Assembly (NCBI RefSeq): GCF_024435075.2
Contig: NZ_JAMZEG020000002.1
Location: 372,001-436,000, forward strand
From: Marinomonas maritima
GTDB lineage: Bacteria; Pseudomonadota; Gammaproteobacteria; Pseudomonadales; Marinomonadaceae
DNA length: 64,000 nucleotides
Direction of reading: 5' to 3'
Part shown: positions 9,401 through 17,654 of the stretch, piece after piece
Layout of the letters: each line of letters opens with the position of its first letter
How positions within the stretch are numbered: the stretch's first letter is position 1
Position numbers and translations under genes: made by a program
Notes under the pieces: model-generated
Database searches by the model: none
What the model was told of the DNA's origin: nothing
What the model saw: the letters and a program-made list of their open reading frames with translations, nothing else

Positions 9401-9852
9401 AAATAGCCGGCGCTGGTGAGCTTTTTAGACAGTTGTTCTAATGGAAGCTCTTGGCCTTCTTTTAGGTGAAAACGTTGGGCGTCCAGATGTTGTCTTGGAC
9501 AAAGCCGAGTTAAGCAAGAGGCGACGGTTGTGAGGACGATAGGGTTCTTTGTTTCTGTTAGCTTGGCAAGTGTTTCTAGGCGTTGTGACACAATGTCTTG
9601 ATGTGGTGAAAATGCATCGTACGGAAGTGTTTCCCAGTCACTGAATCTAAGTAGCTCATTTTTATTCTGGTTTAAAAACTGTAGCTCGTCTTCTAGCTCA
9701 TTTAATTCGCCCACTGTATTGGCCATAAAGAGAATGGGCAAATTGTGCTCAGATGCAATAGCAAGTAACTGTAATGCTTTGCGGCTGCCGTCTAGGCCAC
9801 TAATTAAATTCTTGAAGCCGGGCTTTAGCGTTATCGATGTTGTCTGTGGCAT
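6439..9852 (-). CDS. mfd: Transcription-repair coupling factor Mfd
   Basis: An ATP-driven DNA translocase that dislodges RNA polymerase stalled at lesions and recruits UvrA. With the ATG at 9852 it has 1137 residues (E. coli 1148). The order is a UvrB-like N-terminal module, the RNA-polymerase-interacting CarD-like domain (around VHIDHGVGRYLGL), and the helicase core with Walker A GDVGFGKTE near residue 622 and DEEH near 720. The TRG translocation motif and C-terminal UvrA-masking domain follow. An in-frame extension to 9930 overlaps folX and lacks the family N-terminus, so MPQTTSITLKPG is preferred. It lies 7 nt downstream of folX. Confidence 0.96.
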   Translation of the reverse strand: MPQTTSITLKPGFKNLISGLDGSRKALQLLAIASEHNLPILFMANTVGELNELEDELQFLNQNKNELLRFSDWETLPYDAFSPHQDIVSQRLETLAKLTETKNPIVLTTVASCLTRLCPRQHLDAQRFHLKEGQELPLEQLSKKLTSAGYLNVNNVHEHGEYAIRGALMDVYPMGAENPIRIDWFDNEIDSIRWFDTETQRSIDKVSEIKMLPAKEFPTTSQGIQQFRKAFRERFNNAPLSSPIYQDISSGLIPAGIEYYLPLFFEQTATVFDYLPENTLIIRSDTFNEQLASIQLDFKNRHESLNYNIEHPILKPDEVCLKEDELFAALNQFPAVLFSSSGEHPLYKALTSVKIESKNAEPLHKLQDFLSKTGTRALIVAESAGRREALLELLKKHKIKPKQVNDWKAFTKSTHTLAITEGNISRGFVIGDELTLIAESEILGERVSQHRRRNKHSNISEDAIIRNLTELRMNAPVVHIDHGVGRYLGLTNLHIDGQETELLTLGYANDAKLYVPVSSLQLISRYTGADEDTAPLHKLGTDKWSVAKQKAAEKARDTAAELLEIYAQREARVGYAFAKPDDQYELFSSGFPFEETPDQQMAIDAVMQDMSSRKPMDRLVCGDVGFGKTEVAMRAAFLAVQDGKQIAVLVPTTLLAQQHYENFCDRFADWPVEIELLSRFRSGKQSNVSIDRLESGKADIVIGTHKLIQSGIKFANLGLVIIDEEHRFGVKQKEQFKALRAEVDILTLTATPIPRTLNMSLSGIRDLSIIATPPAKRLSVKTFVKQKDEHQIKEAILRELHRGGQVYYLHNEVQTIQKAAEELEELIPEARVIVGHGQMRERELEQVMSDFYHKRANVLVCSTIIETGIDIPNANTIIIERADKFGLAQLHQLRGRVGRSHHQAYAYLLTPNDRKVTGDAEKRLEAITLADTLGAGFTLATHDLEIRGTGELLGDGQSGHIEHVGFSLFMDMLDRAVKSLKNGESPNVDITSPAQTDVNLRVPALIPEDYLGDVHSRLILYKRIASAKVSEELKDLQVEMIDRFGLLPDATKNLFRQTELKLKAESLGINKIEANSKEGKIFFNSKTPVDPMKLIRLIQTKPDTYKLVGSDTLKFLAPMNSAEERFQQTTKTLELLH

Positions 9853-9859
9853 GTTGGGC

Positions 9860-10228
9860 TTATTGTTCTCTATTTGCTGATAATGTAAGGGACACGGAAT
9901 CCGCGAAACGCAGGGCGTGTGGTTTAGCAACTTCTATCTTTGCGAATGTCACATTTTTGGGTGCCATACAGCGCTCAAGTAAGTCTGCTGTCAGCTTCTC
10001 TAGCAAAAGAAAGCGGTTGTTCTCAGTATAAGCTATCATTTCTTTGCAAAGCGTTCTGTAATTTACCGCATTTTCGACATCATCTGTATCGTAGGCTTGG
10101 GACGCTGGATAGTGTATCCAAGCATTGATAATAACGTCTTGTTTGTTATTTTTTTCGGAATCGTTGAATCCAATGTAGGTTCGTAAACGTAAGTTTTTAA
10201 TATGAATTTGAGCTTCTGGTTTAATCAT
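9860..10228 (-). CDS. folX: Dihydroneopterin triphosphate 2'-epimerase
   Basis: A 122-residue T-fold enzyme of the FolB/FolX family that epimerises dihydroneopterin triphosphate to dihydromonapterin triphosphate. The segments IHIKNLRLRTYIGF, NYRTLCK, NNRFLLLEKLT and HALRFADSVSLTLS match FolX better than FolB, because FolX has the RIKNLRLRTFIG and LHALRYADS signatures. The catalytic lysine expected of FolB aldolases is not evident. The SD is GGAAGC. It is the first gene of the folX-mfd-csiV minus-strand operon. Pterin-dependent phenylalanine hydroxylase commonly uses this product, but no such gene lies in the window. Confidence 0.87.
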   Translation of the reverse strand: MIKPEAQIHIKNLRLRTYIGFNDSEKNNKQDVIINAWIHYPASQAYDTDDVENAVNYRTLCKEMIAYTENNRFLLLEKLTADLLERCMAPKNVTFAKIEVAKPHALRFADSVSLTLSANREQ

Positions 10229-10669
10229 AGTTGTGCTTCCATGTTTTGAGCCTATTCATTTGTTAGGCGATATTGTGTCGTTTTCAACCTAGTATGGCAA
10301 CTCACTAAAATGTGGTCTGTTTATATACTCTTAAATGCTCAATTTGGATTTCATTTATTTCGATTACCGCAGAGAAGTGAGAGATTCTGAGTGGTGTAGC
10401 GAAAAAAATAAAAAAACGCTTTTTAGTACATGAAATCAGCCAATAAAGACAAACTGGTGCTTTTAAGTAAAAGTTGGCGCCTAAAGACATCGTGATGAGC
10501 TGGTCAATGTCGTTAATGATCTTTATAATACGTCGGTTTTTTGGTGAAGTGAGTTTGTGTTTTACAATTAATTTAATATTAGTTGTTCGCTTATGCATGT
10601 TTTCCCGGAGGGGGGTGTGAGCATTGCACATTACGCTTTTTGTGTTCAATTTATTGTTGGGCAGAACAT
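10229..10669. other. Gene-free gap upstream of nqrA
   Basis: A 440-bp AT-rich divergent gap between folX and nqrA. An open frame of 114 codons on the minus strand (10305-10649) has no recognisable protein features and is not accepted. The only notable content is a strong ribosome-binding sequence and short leader ORF at its right end (separate entry). Confidence 0.6.
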
Positions 10670-10694
10670 ATGTTTAAAATTTCAAAAGGCCTAG
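10607..10694 (+). promoter_or_regulatory. Strong SD with possible 25-residue leader ORF overlapping the nqrA start
   Basis: GGAGGGGGG (10607-10615) is followed by a GTG codon at 10617, opening a 25-codon frame that ends with TAG at 10692-10694. That is 22 nt beyond the nqrA ATG and in another frame. nqrA itself has only a weak SD. Translational coupling of nqrA to this leader is an inference. Confidence 0.4.
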
Positions 10695-12007
10695 ATCTTC
10701 CGATCTCAGGTGCTCCCATTCAAGTGATTGAGATGGCAACTGCCGCAAGAACAGTCGCTGTGATCGGTCCTGACTACCATGGAATGAAACCCACCATGTT
10801 TGTCAAGGAAGGGGATAAGGTAAAGAAAGGGCAAGTTATCTTTACAGATAAGAAAACGGAAGGTGTTAAATACACGGCTCCTGCTTCTGGTACGGTAACC
10901 GCTGTCAATCGTGGAGAAAGACGCGTCTTTCAATCTGTTGTTATTAAGGTTGAAGGTAATGAGTCTGAAACTTTTGCCGCTTATTCTGGCTCTGAATTAA
11001 AGTCATTAGAACGTAATAAAGTGGTTGATAATCTAGTTGATTCTGGATTGTGGACCGCGTTCCGTACACGTCCTTTTTCGAAAGTGCCTGAAATCGCTTC
11101 GGCGCCAAGCTCTATTTTCGTTACTGCTATGGACACTAATCCGTTGGCCGCTTCTCCAGAAGTTGTGCTTGCAGATCAGGCTGAGGCGTTTGCTGATGGT
11201 CTGACGGTATTAGCGCGTTTGACGACGGGTAAGGTGTTTGTTTGTAAGGCGGCCGGAACTAAAATTCCGACTACGTCAGATGTAACGGTTGAAGAGTTTT
11301 CTGGTGTGCACCCTGCTGGTCTTGCTGGTACGCATATCCACTTCCTTGATCCAGTCAGTGATAAAAAAACAGTTTGGTCTATCAATTACCAAGATGTTGT
11401 CGCTATTGGCAAGCTTTTTGTTACTGGTGAACTTAACGTTGAGCGTGTTATCGCATTGGCGGGACCTCAGGTTAAAAACCCTCGATTGGTTCGCACTCAA
11501 ATGGGTGCAAGCTTAGGCGATCTAGTAGCGGGCGAATTAGCCGATGGTGAGAACCGGGTTATTTCTGGTTCCGTACTTTCAGGTCGTAATGCTGCTGGTC
11601 CTTTTTCTTATTTAGGTCGTTATCACAATCAAGTCTGCGTATTGCTTGAAGGTCGTGAGCGCCAGATGATGCATTATCTTCGTGCAGGTGTAGAAAAACA
11701 TTCTCTTATGAATGTTTTCTTGTCAAAGCTCACGGGTAAAAAATCATTTGATATGACAACGACGACCAATGGCAGTGACCGAACTATGTTGCCGCTTGGT
11801 AATTTTGAGCGTGTTATGCCGCTTGATATTTTGCCAACTCAGTTGCTACGTGCGTTGGTTGTGAATGATACGGAGCAAGCTCAGAAGCTTGGCGTGCTTG
11901 AGTTAGATGATGAAGATTTGGCTTTGTGTACTTACAGTTGCTCAGGTAAGTTCGAATATGGCCCGATCCTTCGAGATTGCCTAACTCTAATAGAGAAAGA
12001 GGGTTAA
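10670..12007 (+). CDS. nqrA: Na+-translocating NADH:quinone reductase subunit A
   Basis: Peripheral cytoplasmic subunit of the Na+-pumping NADH:quinone reductase, thought to contribute to the quinone site. It has 445 residues from ATG 10670 (MFKISKGLDLPISG), matching the family N-terminus. The domain near residues 35-80 (VKEGDKVKKGQ, YTAPASGTV) is a biotinyl-lipoyl-like barrel of the RnfC/NqrA type. There is no cofactor-binding cysteine cluster, as expected for NqrA. It begins the six-gene operon nqrABCDEF. A longer in-frame start at 10583 would read through the G-rich SD region and is rejected. Confidence 0.97.
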   Translation: MFKISKGLDLPISGAPIQVIEMATAARTVAVIGPDYHGMKPTMFVKEGDKVKKGQVIFTDKKTEGVKYTAPASGTVTAVNRGERRVFQSVVIKVEGNESETFAAYSGSELKSLERNKVVDNLVDSGLWTAFRTRPFSKVPEIASAPSSIFVTAMDTNPLAASPEVVLADQAEAFADGLTVLARLTTGKVFVCKAAGTKIPTTSDVTVEEFSGVHPAGLAGTHIHFLDPVSDKKTVWSINYQDVVAIGKLFVTGELNVERVIALAGPQVKNPRLVRTQMGASLGDLVAGELADGENRVISGSVLSGRNAAGPFSYLGRYHNQVCVLLEGRERQMMHYLRAGVEKHSLMNVFLSKLTGKKSFDMTTTTNGSDRTMLPLGNFERVMPLDILPTQLLRALVVNDTEQAQKLGVLELDDEDLALCTYSCSGKFEYGPILRDCLTLIEKEG

Positions 12008-12010
12008 TTC

Positions 12011-13207
12011 ATGGGGCTTAGAAAAGTACTCGATAAAATAGAACCTGAGTTTCACTCAGGTGGGAAATACGAAAAATGGTATGCGCTTTTTGAAGCGGTA
12101 GATACTATTTTTTACCGTCCAAGTTCTGTTACCAAAAATGGCTCCCATGTTCGTGACGCGGTTGATATGAAGCGCATCATGATTTTGGTTTGGATGTGTA
12201 CATTTCCAGCGATGTTTTTTGGTATGTACAACATTGGTCTGCAGGCGAATACCGCTATAGATGCGATGGGTGTTGCGCCAGCGGACACTTGGCGTCATAA
12301 CATTATTGGAGCATTGACCAATTATGATGCCTCAAGCATATGGGACAATATGATTTACGGTGCAATGTATTTCTTGCCTGTTTATCTTGTTACCTTTGCT
12401 GTCGGCGGTTTTTGGGAGGTTTTGTTTTCTTCCGTGCGCAAGCATGAAATAAACGAAGGCTTTTTTGTAACGTCTATCCTGTTCGCATTGTCTTTACCAG
12501 CAACGGTTCCTTTATGGCAAGTTGCCTTAGGGATTAGTTTTGGTGTTGTGCTTGCAAAAGAAGTGTTTGGCGGTACAGGCAAGAACTTCCTTAACCCTGC
12601 ATTAGCCGGTCGTGCTTTCTTATTCTTTGCTTATCCAGCGTCTATGTCTGGTGATGCGGTTTGGACGGCGATTGATGGCTTTTCTGGTGCAACCGCATTG
12701 AGCCAATTGGCTGCCGATGGTGTGGCTGGACTAACCGTTTTTTGGAATGATGCATTCTTTGGCTTTATTCAAGGTTCAATGGGTGAAACATCAACTCTGG
12801 CTATCTTGATTGGTGGTGGTGCACTACTGATTATGCGGATTGCCGCGTGGCGTATTGTTGCTGGCGTTATGTTGGGTATGGTTCTGACTTCTGCATTATT
12901 TAATGTTATTGGTTCAGAGACTAACCCTATGTTCGCTACACCATGGTATTGGCATCTAGTTTTAGGTGGCTTTGCGTTTGGTATGATGTATATGGCGACG
13001 GATCCAGTATCTGCATCGATGACGAATCGTGGTAAATGGTTCTATGGCGCATTAATCGGTTTAATGGTCGTGCTTATTCGAGTTGTTAACCCAGCGTACC
13101 CAGAAGGTATGATGTTGGCGATTTTGTTTGCGAATTTGTTTGCACCATTTATTGATCACTTTGTGGTTCAGGCGAACATTAAGCGGAGGATTGCACGCAA
13201 TGGCTAG
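12011..13207 (+). CDS. nqrB: Na+-translocating NADH:quinone reductase subunit B
   Basis: A 398-residue polytopic membrane subunit carrying riboflavin and a covalently linked FMN. The flavinylation site SGATALS is present, with the acceptor Thr at about residue 228. The N-terminal cytoplasmic segment (DAVDMKRIM and surroundings) and about ten hydrophobic helices match the family. It starts 3 bp after nqrA and overlaps nqrC by 8 nt. Flavin attachment requires ApbE, encoded downstream in this window. Confidence 0.97.
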   Translation: MGLRKVLDKIEPEFHSGGKYEKWYALFEAVDTIFYRPSSVTKNGSHVRDAVDMKRIMILVWMCTFPAMFFGMYNIGLQANTAIDAMGVAPADTWRHNIIGALTNYDASSIWDNMIYGAMYFLPVYLVTFAVGGFWEVLFSSVRKHEINEGFFVTSILFALSLPATVPLWQVALGISFGVVLAKEVFGGTGKNFLNPALAGRAFLFFAYPASMSGDAVWTAIDGFSGATALSQLAADGVAGLTVFWNDAFFGFIQGSMGETSTLAILIGGGALLIMRIAAWRIVAGVMLGMVLTSALFNVIGSETNPMFATPWYWHLVLGGFAFGMMYMATDPVSASMTNRGKWFYGALIGLMVVLIRVVNPAYPEGMMLAILFANLFAPFIDHFVVQANIKRRIARNG

Positions 13208-14000
13208 CAGTAACGATAGTATTAAAAAGACCATTATAGTTGCCTTATCCTTGTGTTTGGTTTGTTCTATTTTTGTTGCAGCGGCAGCGGTAGGGCTTAA
13301 ACCCATTCAAAAGGAAAATAAGGATCTAGACCGTAAGCGAAATATTTTGTCTTCAGCCGGTATGCTTGTACCGGGTAAGTCAGTAGATGAGATTTTTGAA
13401 ACAGTAGAGACTCGTATCGTTAATTTGCAAACAGGCACCTTCGCAACGGAAGCTGAAATTAAAGCTGCGGGTATTAAACCTGCTACTTATGATCAGAAGG
13501 CGGCGTCGAAAGATCCACAGTTGTCTGTTGCTTTGAGTGGTGGGAATGATCCTGCGAGCATTAAACGTCGCGCGAATTTTTCAGCTGTTTATCTTGTTAA
13601 ATCAGGTGATGATATAGATCGAATCATTGTTCCAGTTCATGGTTATGGCCTCTGGTCTACTATGTATGGCTTCATGGCATTGAAAAGTGATTTCAATACT
13701 GTGATTGGCTTTGGCTTCTATTCTCAAGGTGAAACTCCTGGGCTGGGCGGTGAAGTTGATAACCCTAACTGGAAAGCGTTGTGGAAAGGTAAAGAGGTCT
13801 ATGATGACCAAGGCGAAGCAGTGCTTCATCTTGTTAAAGGTGGTGTAGATAGCTCAGACCCAAAAGCAGCTTATAAAGTTGATGGCTTATCTGGTGCAAC
13901 TCTAACGAGTCGTGGTGTCACTAATCTTGTTCAATACTGGCTAGGTGAGGAGGGCTTTGGCCCTTTCTTGGCAAAGCTTCGTAGCGAAGGAGTTCAATAA
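13200..14000 (+). CDS. nqrC: Na+-translocating NADH:quinone reductase subunit C
   Basis: A 266-residue subunit with one N-terminal membrane helix (about residues 10-33) and a periplasmic FMN-binding domain. The flavinylation motif SGATLTS lies near 231-237, with Thr236 the expected covalent FMN acceptor. The ATG at 13200 overlaps the 3' end of nqrB and is preceded by GCGGAGGA, a good SD. The stop and the nqrD start share one base (TAATG). Confidence 0.97.
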   Translation: MASSNDSIKKTIIVALSLCLVCSIFVAAAAVGLKPIQKENKDLDRKRNILSSAGMLVPGKSVDEIFETVETRIVNLQTGTFATEAEIKAAGIKPATYDQKAASKDPQLSVALSGGNDPASIKRRANFSAVYLVKSGDDIDRIIVPVHGYGLWSTMYGFMALKSDFNTVIGFGFYSQGETPGLGGEVDNPNWKALWKGKEVYDDQGEAVLHLVKGGVDSSDPKAAYKVDGLSGATLTSRGVTNLVQYWLGEEGFGPFLAKLRSEGVQ

Positions 14001-14662
14001 TGTCTGAATTTAGAAAAGTCCTCTTTGGGCCAATTCTTGCGAATAACCCGATTGCTTTACAGATCTTGGGTATTTGTTCAGCGTTGGCGGTAACGAGCAG
14101 TCTGAGTGTTAGTTTGGTTATGGCGATTGCCTTAACGTTAGTAACTGCTTTTTCTAGCTTTTTTATAGCGATCATTCGTAACCATATTCCAAACAGTATT
14201 CGTATCATTGTTCAAATGATCATTATTGCCTCTTTGGTTATTGTGGTTGATCAAATTCTTAAAGCGTTTGCTTATGAAATTAGTAAGCAGCTTTCTGTGT
14301 TTGTTGGCCTGATCATCACTAACTGTATCGTAATGGGCCGCGCAGAAGCGTTCGCCATGAAAAACGGTCCAGTGATGAGCTTTGTTGATGGTATTGGTAA
14401 TGGCTTAGGCTACAGTGCTATGTTGATCGTGGTTGCTTTTTTCCGCGAATTACTCGGCGCTGGTAAGCTTTTTGGTGTTGAAATATTTGCCACTGTTCAG
14501 AACGGCGGTTGGTATCAGCCTAATGGCTTAATGCTGCTTCCTCCAAGTGCGTTCTTCGTGATTGGTTTGGTTATTTGGGTGTTGCGTTCTTATAAAACAG
14601 ATCAAATTGAAGAGCCTGACTTTAAGATTGCAGCCCATTCGCGTGTAAGGGAGGCGTTCTAA
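14000..14662 (+). CDS. nqrD: Na+-translocating NADH:quinone reductase subunit D
   Basis: A 220-residue integral membrane subunit with six predicted helices, related to RnfE. It holds the conserved cysteine in LIITNCIVMGRAEAF, which together with the matching NqrE cysteine binds the intramembrane iron centre. Overlaps nqrC by one base and ends directly before nqrE. Confidence 0.97.
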   Translation: MSEFRKVLFGPILANNPIALQILGICSALAVTSSLSVSLVMAIALTLVTAFSSFFIAIIRNHIPNSIRIIVQMIIIASLVIVVDQILKAFAYEISKQLSVFVGLIITNCIVMGRAEAFAMKNGPVMSFVDGIGNGLGYSAMLIVVAFFRELLGAGKLFGVEIFATVQNGGWYQPNGLMLLPPSAFFVIGLVIWVLRSYKTDQIEEPDFKIAAHSRVREAF

Positions 14663-15271
14663 ATGGAACATTTAATCAGTTTGTTCGTTAAGGCCGTTTT
14701 TGTTGAGAATATGGCGTTGGCCTTCTTTCTTGGCATGTGTACCTTTTTGGCTTTGTCCAAAAAAGTTGATACAGCGATCGGTTTAGGGATTGCTGTTATT
14801 GTTGTTTTGGCAATTACGGTTCCGTTAAACAACCTTTTATATCAAAACCTTTTGGTTGATGGTGCTCTTGAATGGGCAGGTCTACCTGGCGTTGATCTGA
14901 GCTTTCTAGGTCTACTGAGCTACATCGGTGTTATTGCCGCTATTGTTCAAATACTAGAAATGGCACTAGATAAATATGTGCCTGCTTTATACAACGCATT
15001 GGGTGTATTTTTACCACTTATCACAGTGAACTGCGCCATATTGGGTGCTTCCTTGTTCATGGTTGAGCGTGACTATAACTTTAGTGAAAGTCTTGTTTAC
15101 GGTGTGGGTGCTGGTGTTGGTTGGGCGTTAGCGATTGCTGCGCTGGCTGGAATTCGGGAGAAGCTTAAGTATTCAGACGTACCTGCAGGGTTACGTGGTC
15201 TTGGTATCACGTTTATTACTGTCGGTCTGATGAGTTTGGGCTTTATGTCATTTTCTGGTGTTCAGCTTTAA
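14663..15271 (+). CDS. nqrE: Na+-translocating NADH:quinone reductase subunit E
   Basis: A 202-residue integral membrane subunit, pseudo-symmetric partner of NqrD and related to RnfA. The iron-ligand cysteine lies in LITVNCAILGASLFM. Its start codon follows the nqrD stop with no spacer. The N-terminus MEHLISLFVKAVFVENMALAFFLGMC is typical only in part shown here: EHLISLFVKAVFVEN. Confidence 0.97.
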   Translation: MEHLISLFVKAVFVENMALAFFLGMCTFLALSKKVDTAIGLGIAVIVVLAITVPLNNLLYQNLLVDGALEWAGLPGVDLSFLGLLSYIGVIAAIVQILEMALDKYVPALYNALGVFLPLITVNCAILGASLFMVERDYNFSESLVYGVGAGVGWALAIAALAGIREKLKYSDVPAGLRGLGITFITVGLMSLGFMSFSGVQL

Positions 15272-15313
15272 TTTGCTGTTCAGTGGGACAACCAAGAATA
15301 AGGTTTAACTAAC

Positions 15314-16540
15314 ATGGTCAACTTAGAGATTATTCTGGGTGTGGTGATGTTCACGGCTATCGTATTGGCATTAGTAGCAATTATCCTTGCTGCTCGTGCT
15401 CGTTTGGTAAGCACTGGTGACGTTACAATTCGCATCAATGGTGAAAAAGAGATAACAGCCCCTGCGGGTGGTAAGTTATTGCAAACATTGGCTAACAGCG
15501 GCGTATTCCTTTCGTCTGCTTGTGGCGGTGGCGGTACTTGTGCACAGTGTAAATGTAAGGTGACGAGTGGTGGCGGTTCAATGCTATCCACGGAGCAATC
15601 TCATTTTACTCGTCGTGATGAAAAAGAAGGGTATCGTTTGTCCTGTCAGGTTTCTGTGAAACAAGACATGGATGTAGAGGTGCCTGAAGAAGTATTTGGT
15701 GTTAAAGCATGGGAATGTACCGTTGAGTCAAACCCTAATTTAGCAACTTTTATCAAAGAGCTGACGTTAAAGTTACCTGAAGGTGAGAATGTCAACTTCC
15801 GAGCTGGTGGTTATGTTCAGCTTGAAGCACCTGCGCACACAGTGAACTACAAAGACTTTGATATCGAAGAAGAATATCGCGGTGATTGGGATAAATTCAA
15901 TCTTTGGAAGTTCGTTTCTAAGGTTGATGAAACCGTTATACGTGCTTATTCAATGGCAAATTATCCTGAAGAGAGAGGTATTGTTAAGTTTAATATCCGT
16001 ATCGCTTCACCGCCGCCTGGTAAAGATGATCTGCCTCCTGGTCAAATGTCGTCTTATGTGTTCAGTCTTAAGCCTGGCGATAAGATAAAAGTTTACGGCC
16101 CTTTTGGTGAGTTTTTTGCTAAAGATACCGATGCAGAGATGGTGTTTGTCGGTGGTGGTGCTGGTATGGCGCCAATGCGGTCACACATTTTTGATCAGCT
16201 TAAACGTTTGAGCTCAAAGCGTAAAATTACCTTTTGGTATGGTGCTCGTAGTATGCGTGAAGCATTCTATACGGAAGAGTACGATAAGCTTCAAGCGGAG
16301 AATGAGAACTTTGAGTGGCATTTGGCGCTTTCTGACCCTCAGCCTGAAGATAACTGGGAAGGTAAAACAGGGTTCATTCATAATGTTCTTTATGAAAATT
16401 ACCTTAAAGATCATCCTGCTCCAGAGGATTGTGAGTTCTACATGTGTGGACCTCCAATGATGAACGTTTCTGTGGTTAAGATGTTAGAAGATCTTGGTGT
16501 AGAAAAAGAAAACATTCTATTGGATGATTTCGGCGGCTAG
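15314..16540 (+). CDS. nqrF: Na+-translocating NADH:quinone reductase subunit F (NADH entry)
   Basis: The electron-input subunit, 408 residues: one N-terminal membrane helix (about 6-26), a 2Fe-2S ferredoxin domain, then an FAD/NADH reductase domain. The cluster ligands are C70, C76, C79 and C111 (CGGGGTCAQC ... RLSC), the same spacing as in Vibrio. The FAD motif RAYSMANYP and the NADH-binding segment FVGGGAGMAPMRSH are present, and the CGPPMM motif near the C-terminus is intact. It starts 42 bp after nqrE with an adequate SD and ends at a terminator. Confidence 0.97.
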   Translation: MVNLEIILGVVMFTAIVLALVAIILAARARLVSTGDVTIRINGEKEITAPAGGKLLQTLANSGVFLSSACGGGGTCAQCKCKVTSGGGSMLSTEQSHFTRRDEKEGYRLSCQVSVKQDMDVEVPEEVFGVKAWECTVESNPNLATFIKELTLKLPEGENVNFRAGGYVQLEAPAHTVNYKDFDIEEEYRGDWDKFNLWKFVSKVDETVIRAYSMANYPEERGIVKFNIRIASPPPGKDDLPPGQMSSYVFSLKPGDKIKVYGPFGEFFAKDTDAEMVFVGGGAGMAPMRSHIFDQLKRLSSKRKITFWYGARSMREAFYTEEYDKLQAENENFEWHLALSDPQPEDNWEGKTGFIHNVLYENYLKDHPAPEDCEFYMCGPPMMNVSVVKMLEDLGVEKENILLDDFGG

Positions 16541-16548
16541 CACCTAAA

Positions 16549-16580
16549 TAAAGACCCACCTTTTGGTGGGTCTTTATTTT
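16549..16580 (+). terminator. Terminator after nqrF
   Basis: Stem AAAGACCCACC (16550-16560) / GGTGGGTCTTT (16565-16575), loop TTTT, followed by ATTTTAT. It separates nqrA-F from apbE, only 24 bp ahead of the apbE start, so it may set a lower expression level for the maturation genes rather than stop all transcription. Confidence 0.85.
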
Positions 16581-16603
16581 ATTGGCAACTAGAAAGACTT
16601 TTT

Positions 16604-17617
16604 ATGCGTAAAAAAATACTAATTTCTGCTTTCTTATTTATCGTTATTGCGACGGTATATCGTTTTTCCACCTTTTCTCCTGAATTGGTGAGCTTCTCTG
16701 GCCCTACAATGGGAACGACATACACAGTAAAATTTTATACGACTGAAAATATAAAAAAACCTTCGGATTTAAAAGGAGGTGTTGATGCTGCCTTGGTAAG
16801 AGTTAACAAACTAATGTCAACTTATGACCCAAACTCAGAACTTTCGGTTTTTAATAAATTACCTGCAAATCAATTTTCTAACATTAGCGAAGACATGGCT
16901 TATGTTATTGATAAGGCTTTATTGATTAGTGAAATGAGTGGTGGAGAGTACGATATTACCATTGGCCCTCTGGTTAACTTGTGGGGCTTCGGACCTGGGG
17001 ATCGAGAAGATAAGGTGCCAAGTCAGGTATTAATTGACGAGGCGAAATCACGCGTGGGTTATCATTATCTAAAGCTTGATGGTCGCAAGTTGACGAAAGA
17101 AAAAGACATCTATGTAGATTTATCTTCTATTGCAAAAGGCTACGGCGTGGATATGGTTGCGCAAGTGCTGCAAGGTAGGGGGGTAGAGAATTATTTGATT
17201 GAGATTGGTGGTGAAATTTTATCTAAAGGTGTGAAGGCTGACGGTACATCTTGGAAAGTGGCAATAGAAAGTCCTGCAGGCGGTCATGGTATTGTTGAGC
17301 GAATCATGTCAGTAACTGATATTGCTGTTGCTACCTCTGGTGATTACCGGAACTATTTTGAAAAAAATGGTGTACGCTATTCCCATACAATAAGCCCTAA
17401 TACGGGTCGACCTATTACACATCGATTAGTTTCTGTTACCGTGGTAGATAAAACAACGACCATGGTCGATGGTCTGGCGACGGCAATTACGGTGCTTGGG
17501 CCTGAGAAAGGATTCGAGTTTGCTCAGAAAAATGGTATAGCCGCTTATTTATTGATAAAAACGGATTTTGGTTTTGAAGAACGCCCATCGGATGCGTTCA
17601 AGCCGTATTTGCAATAA
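16604..17617 (+). CDS. apbE: FAD:protein FMN transferase
   Basis: A 337-residue ApbE-family enzyme that uses FAD to attach FMN to threonine of NqrB and NqrC. It has an N-terminal hydrophobic anchor (about residues 4-18) and then the transferase domain, with GPTMGTTYTV, LSSIAKGYGVD and a C-terminal T-rich Mg2+ region (TMVDGLATAITVLG). Many homologues are lipoproteins, but no lipobox cysteine follows the hydrophobic segment, so this one is probably held by an uncleaved anchor. Placement directly after nqrF is the usual arrangement. Confidence 0.95.
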   Translation: MRKKILISAFLFIVIATVYRFSTFSPELVSFSGPTMGTTYTVKFYTTENIKKPSDLKGGVDAALVRVNKLMSTYDPNSELSVFNKLPANQFSNISEDMAYVIDKALLISEMSGGEYDITIGPLVNLWGFGPGDREDKVPSQVLIDEAKSRVGYHYLKLDGRKLTKEKDIYVDLSSIAKGYGVDMVAQVLQGRGVENYLIEIGGEILSKGVKADGTSWKVAIESPAGGHGIVERIMSVTDIAVATSGDYRNYFEKNGVRYSHTISPNTGRPITHRLVSVTVVDKTTTMVDGLATAITVLGPEKGFEFAQKNGIAAYLLIKTDFGFEERPSDAFKPYLQ

Positions 17618-17654
17618 GTGGTGTTTTTGATTTTTTGATTTGAGGAGAAACCTT

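Noticed and set aside
10305..10649. 114-codon minus-strand ORF in the nqrA upstream gap
   Set aside because: No recognisable domain, no convincing SD, and a composition like translated AT-rich spacer. It also overlaps the leader ORF region on the other strand.
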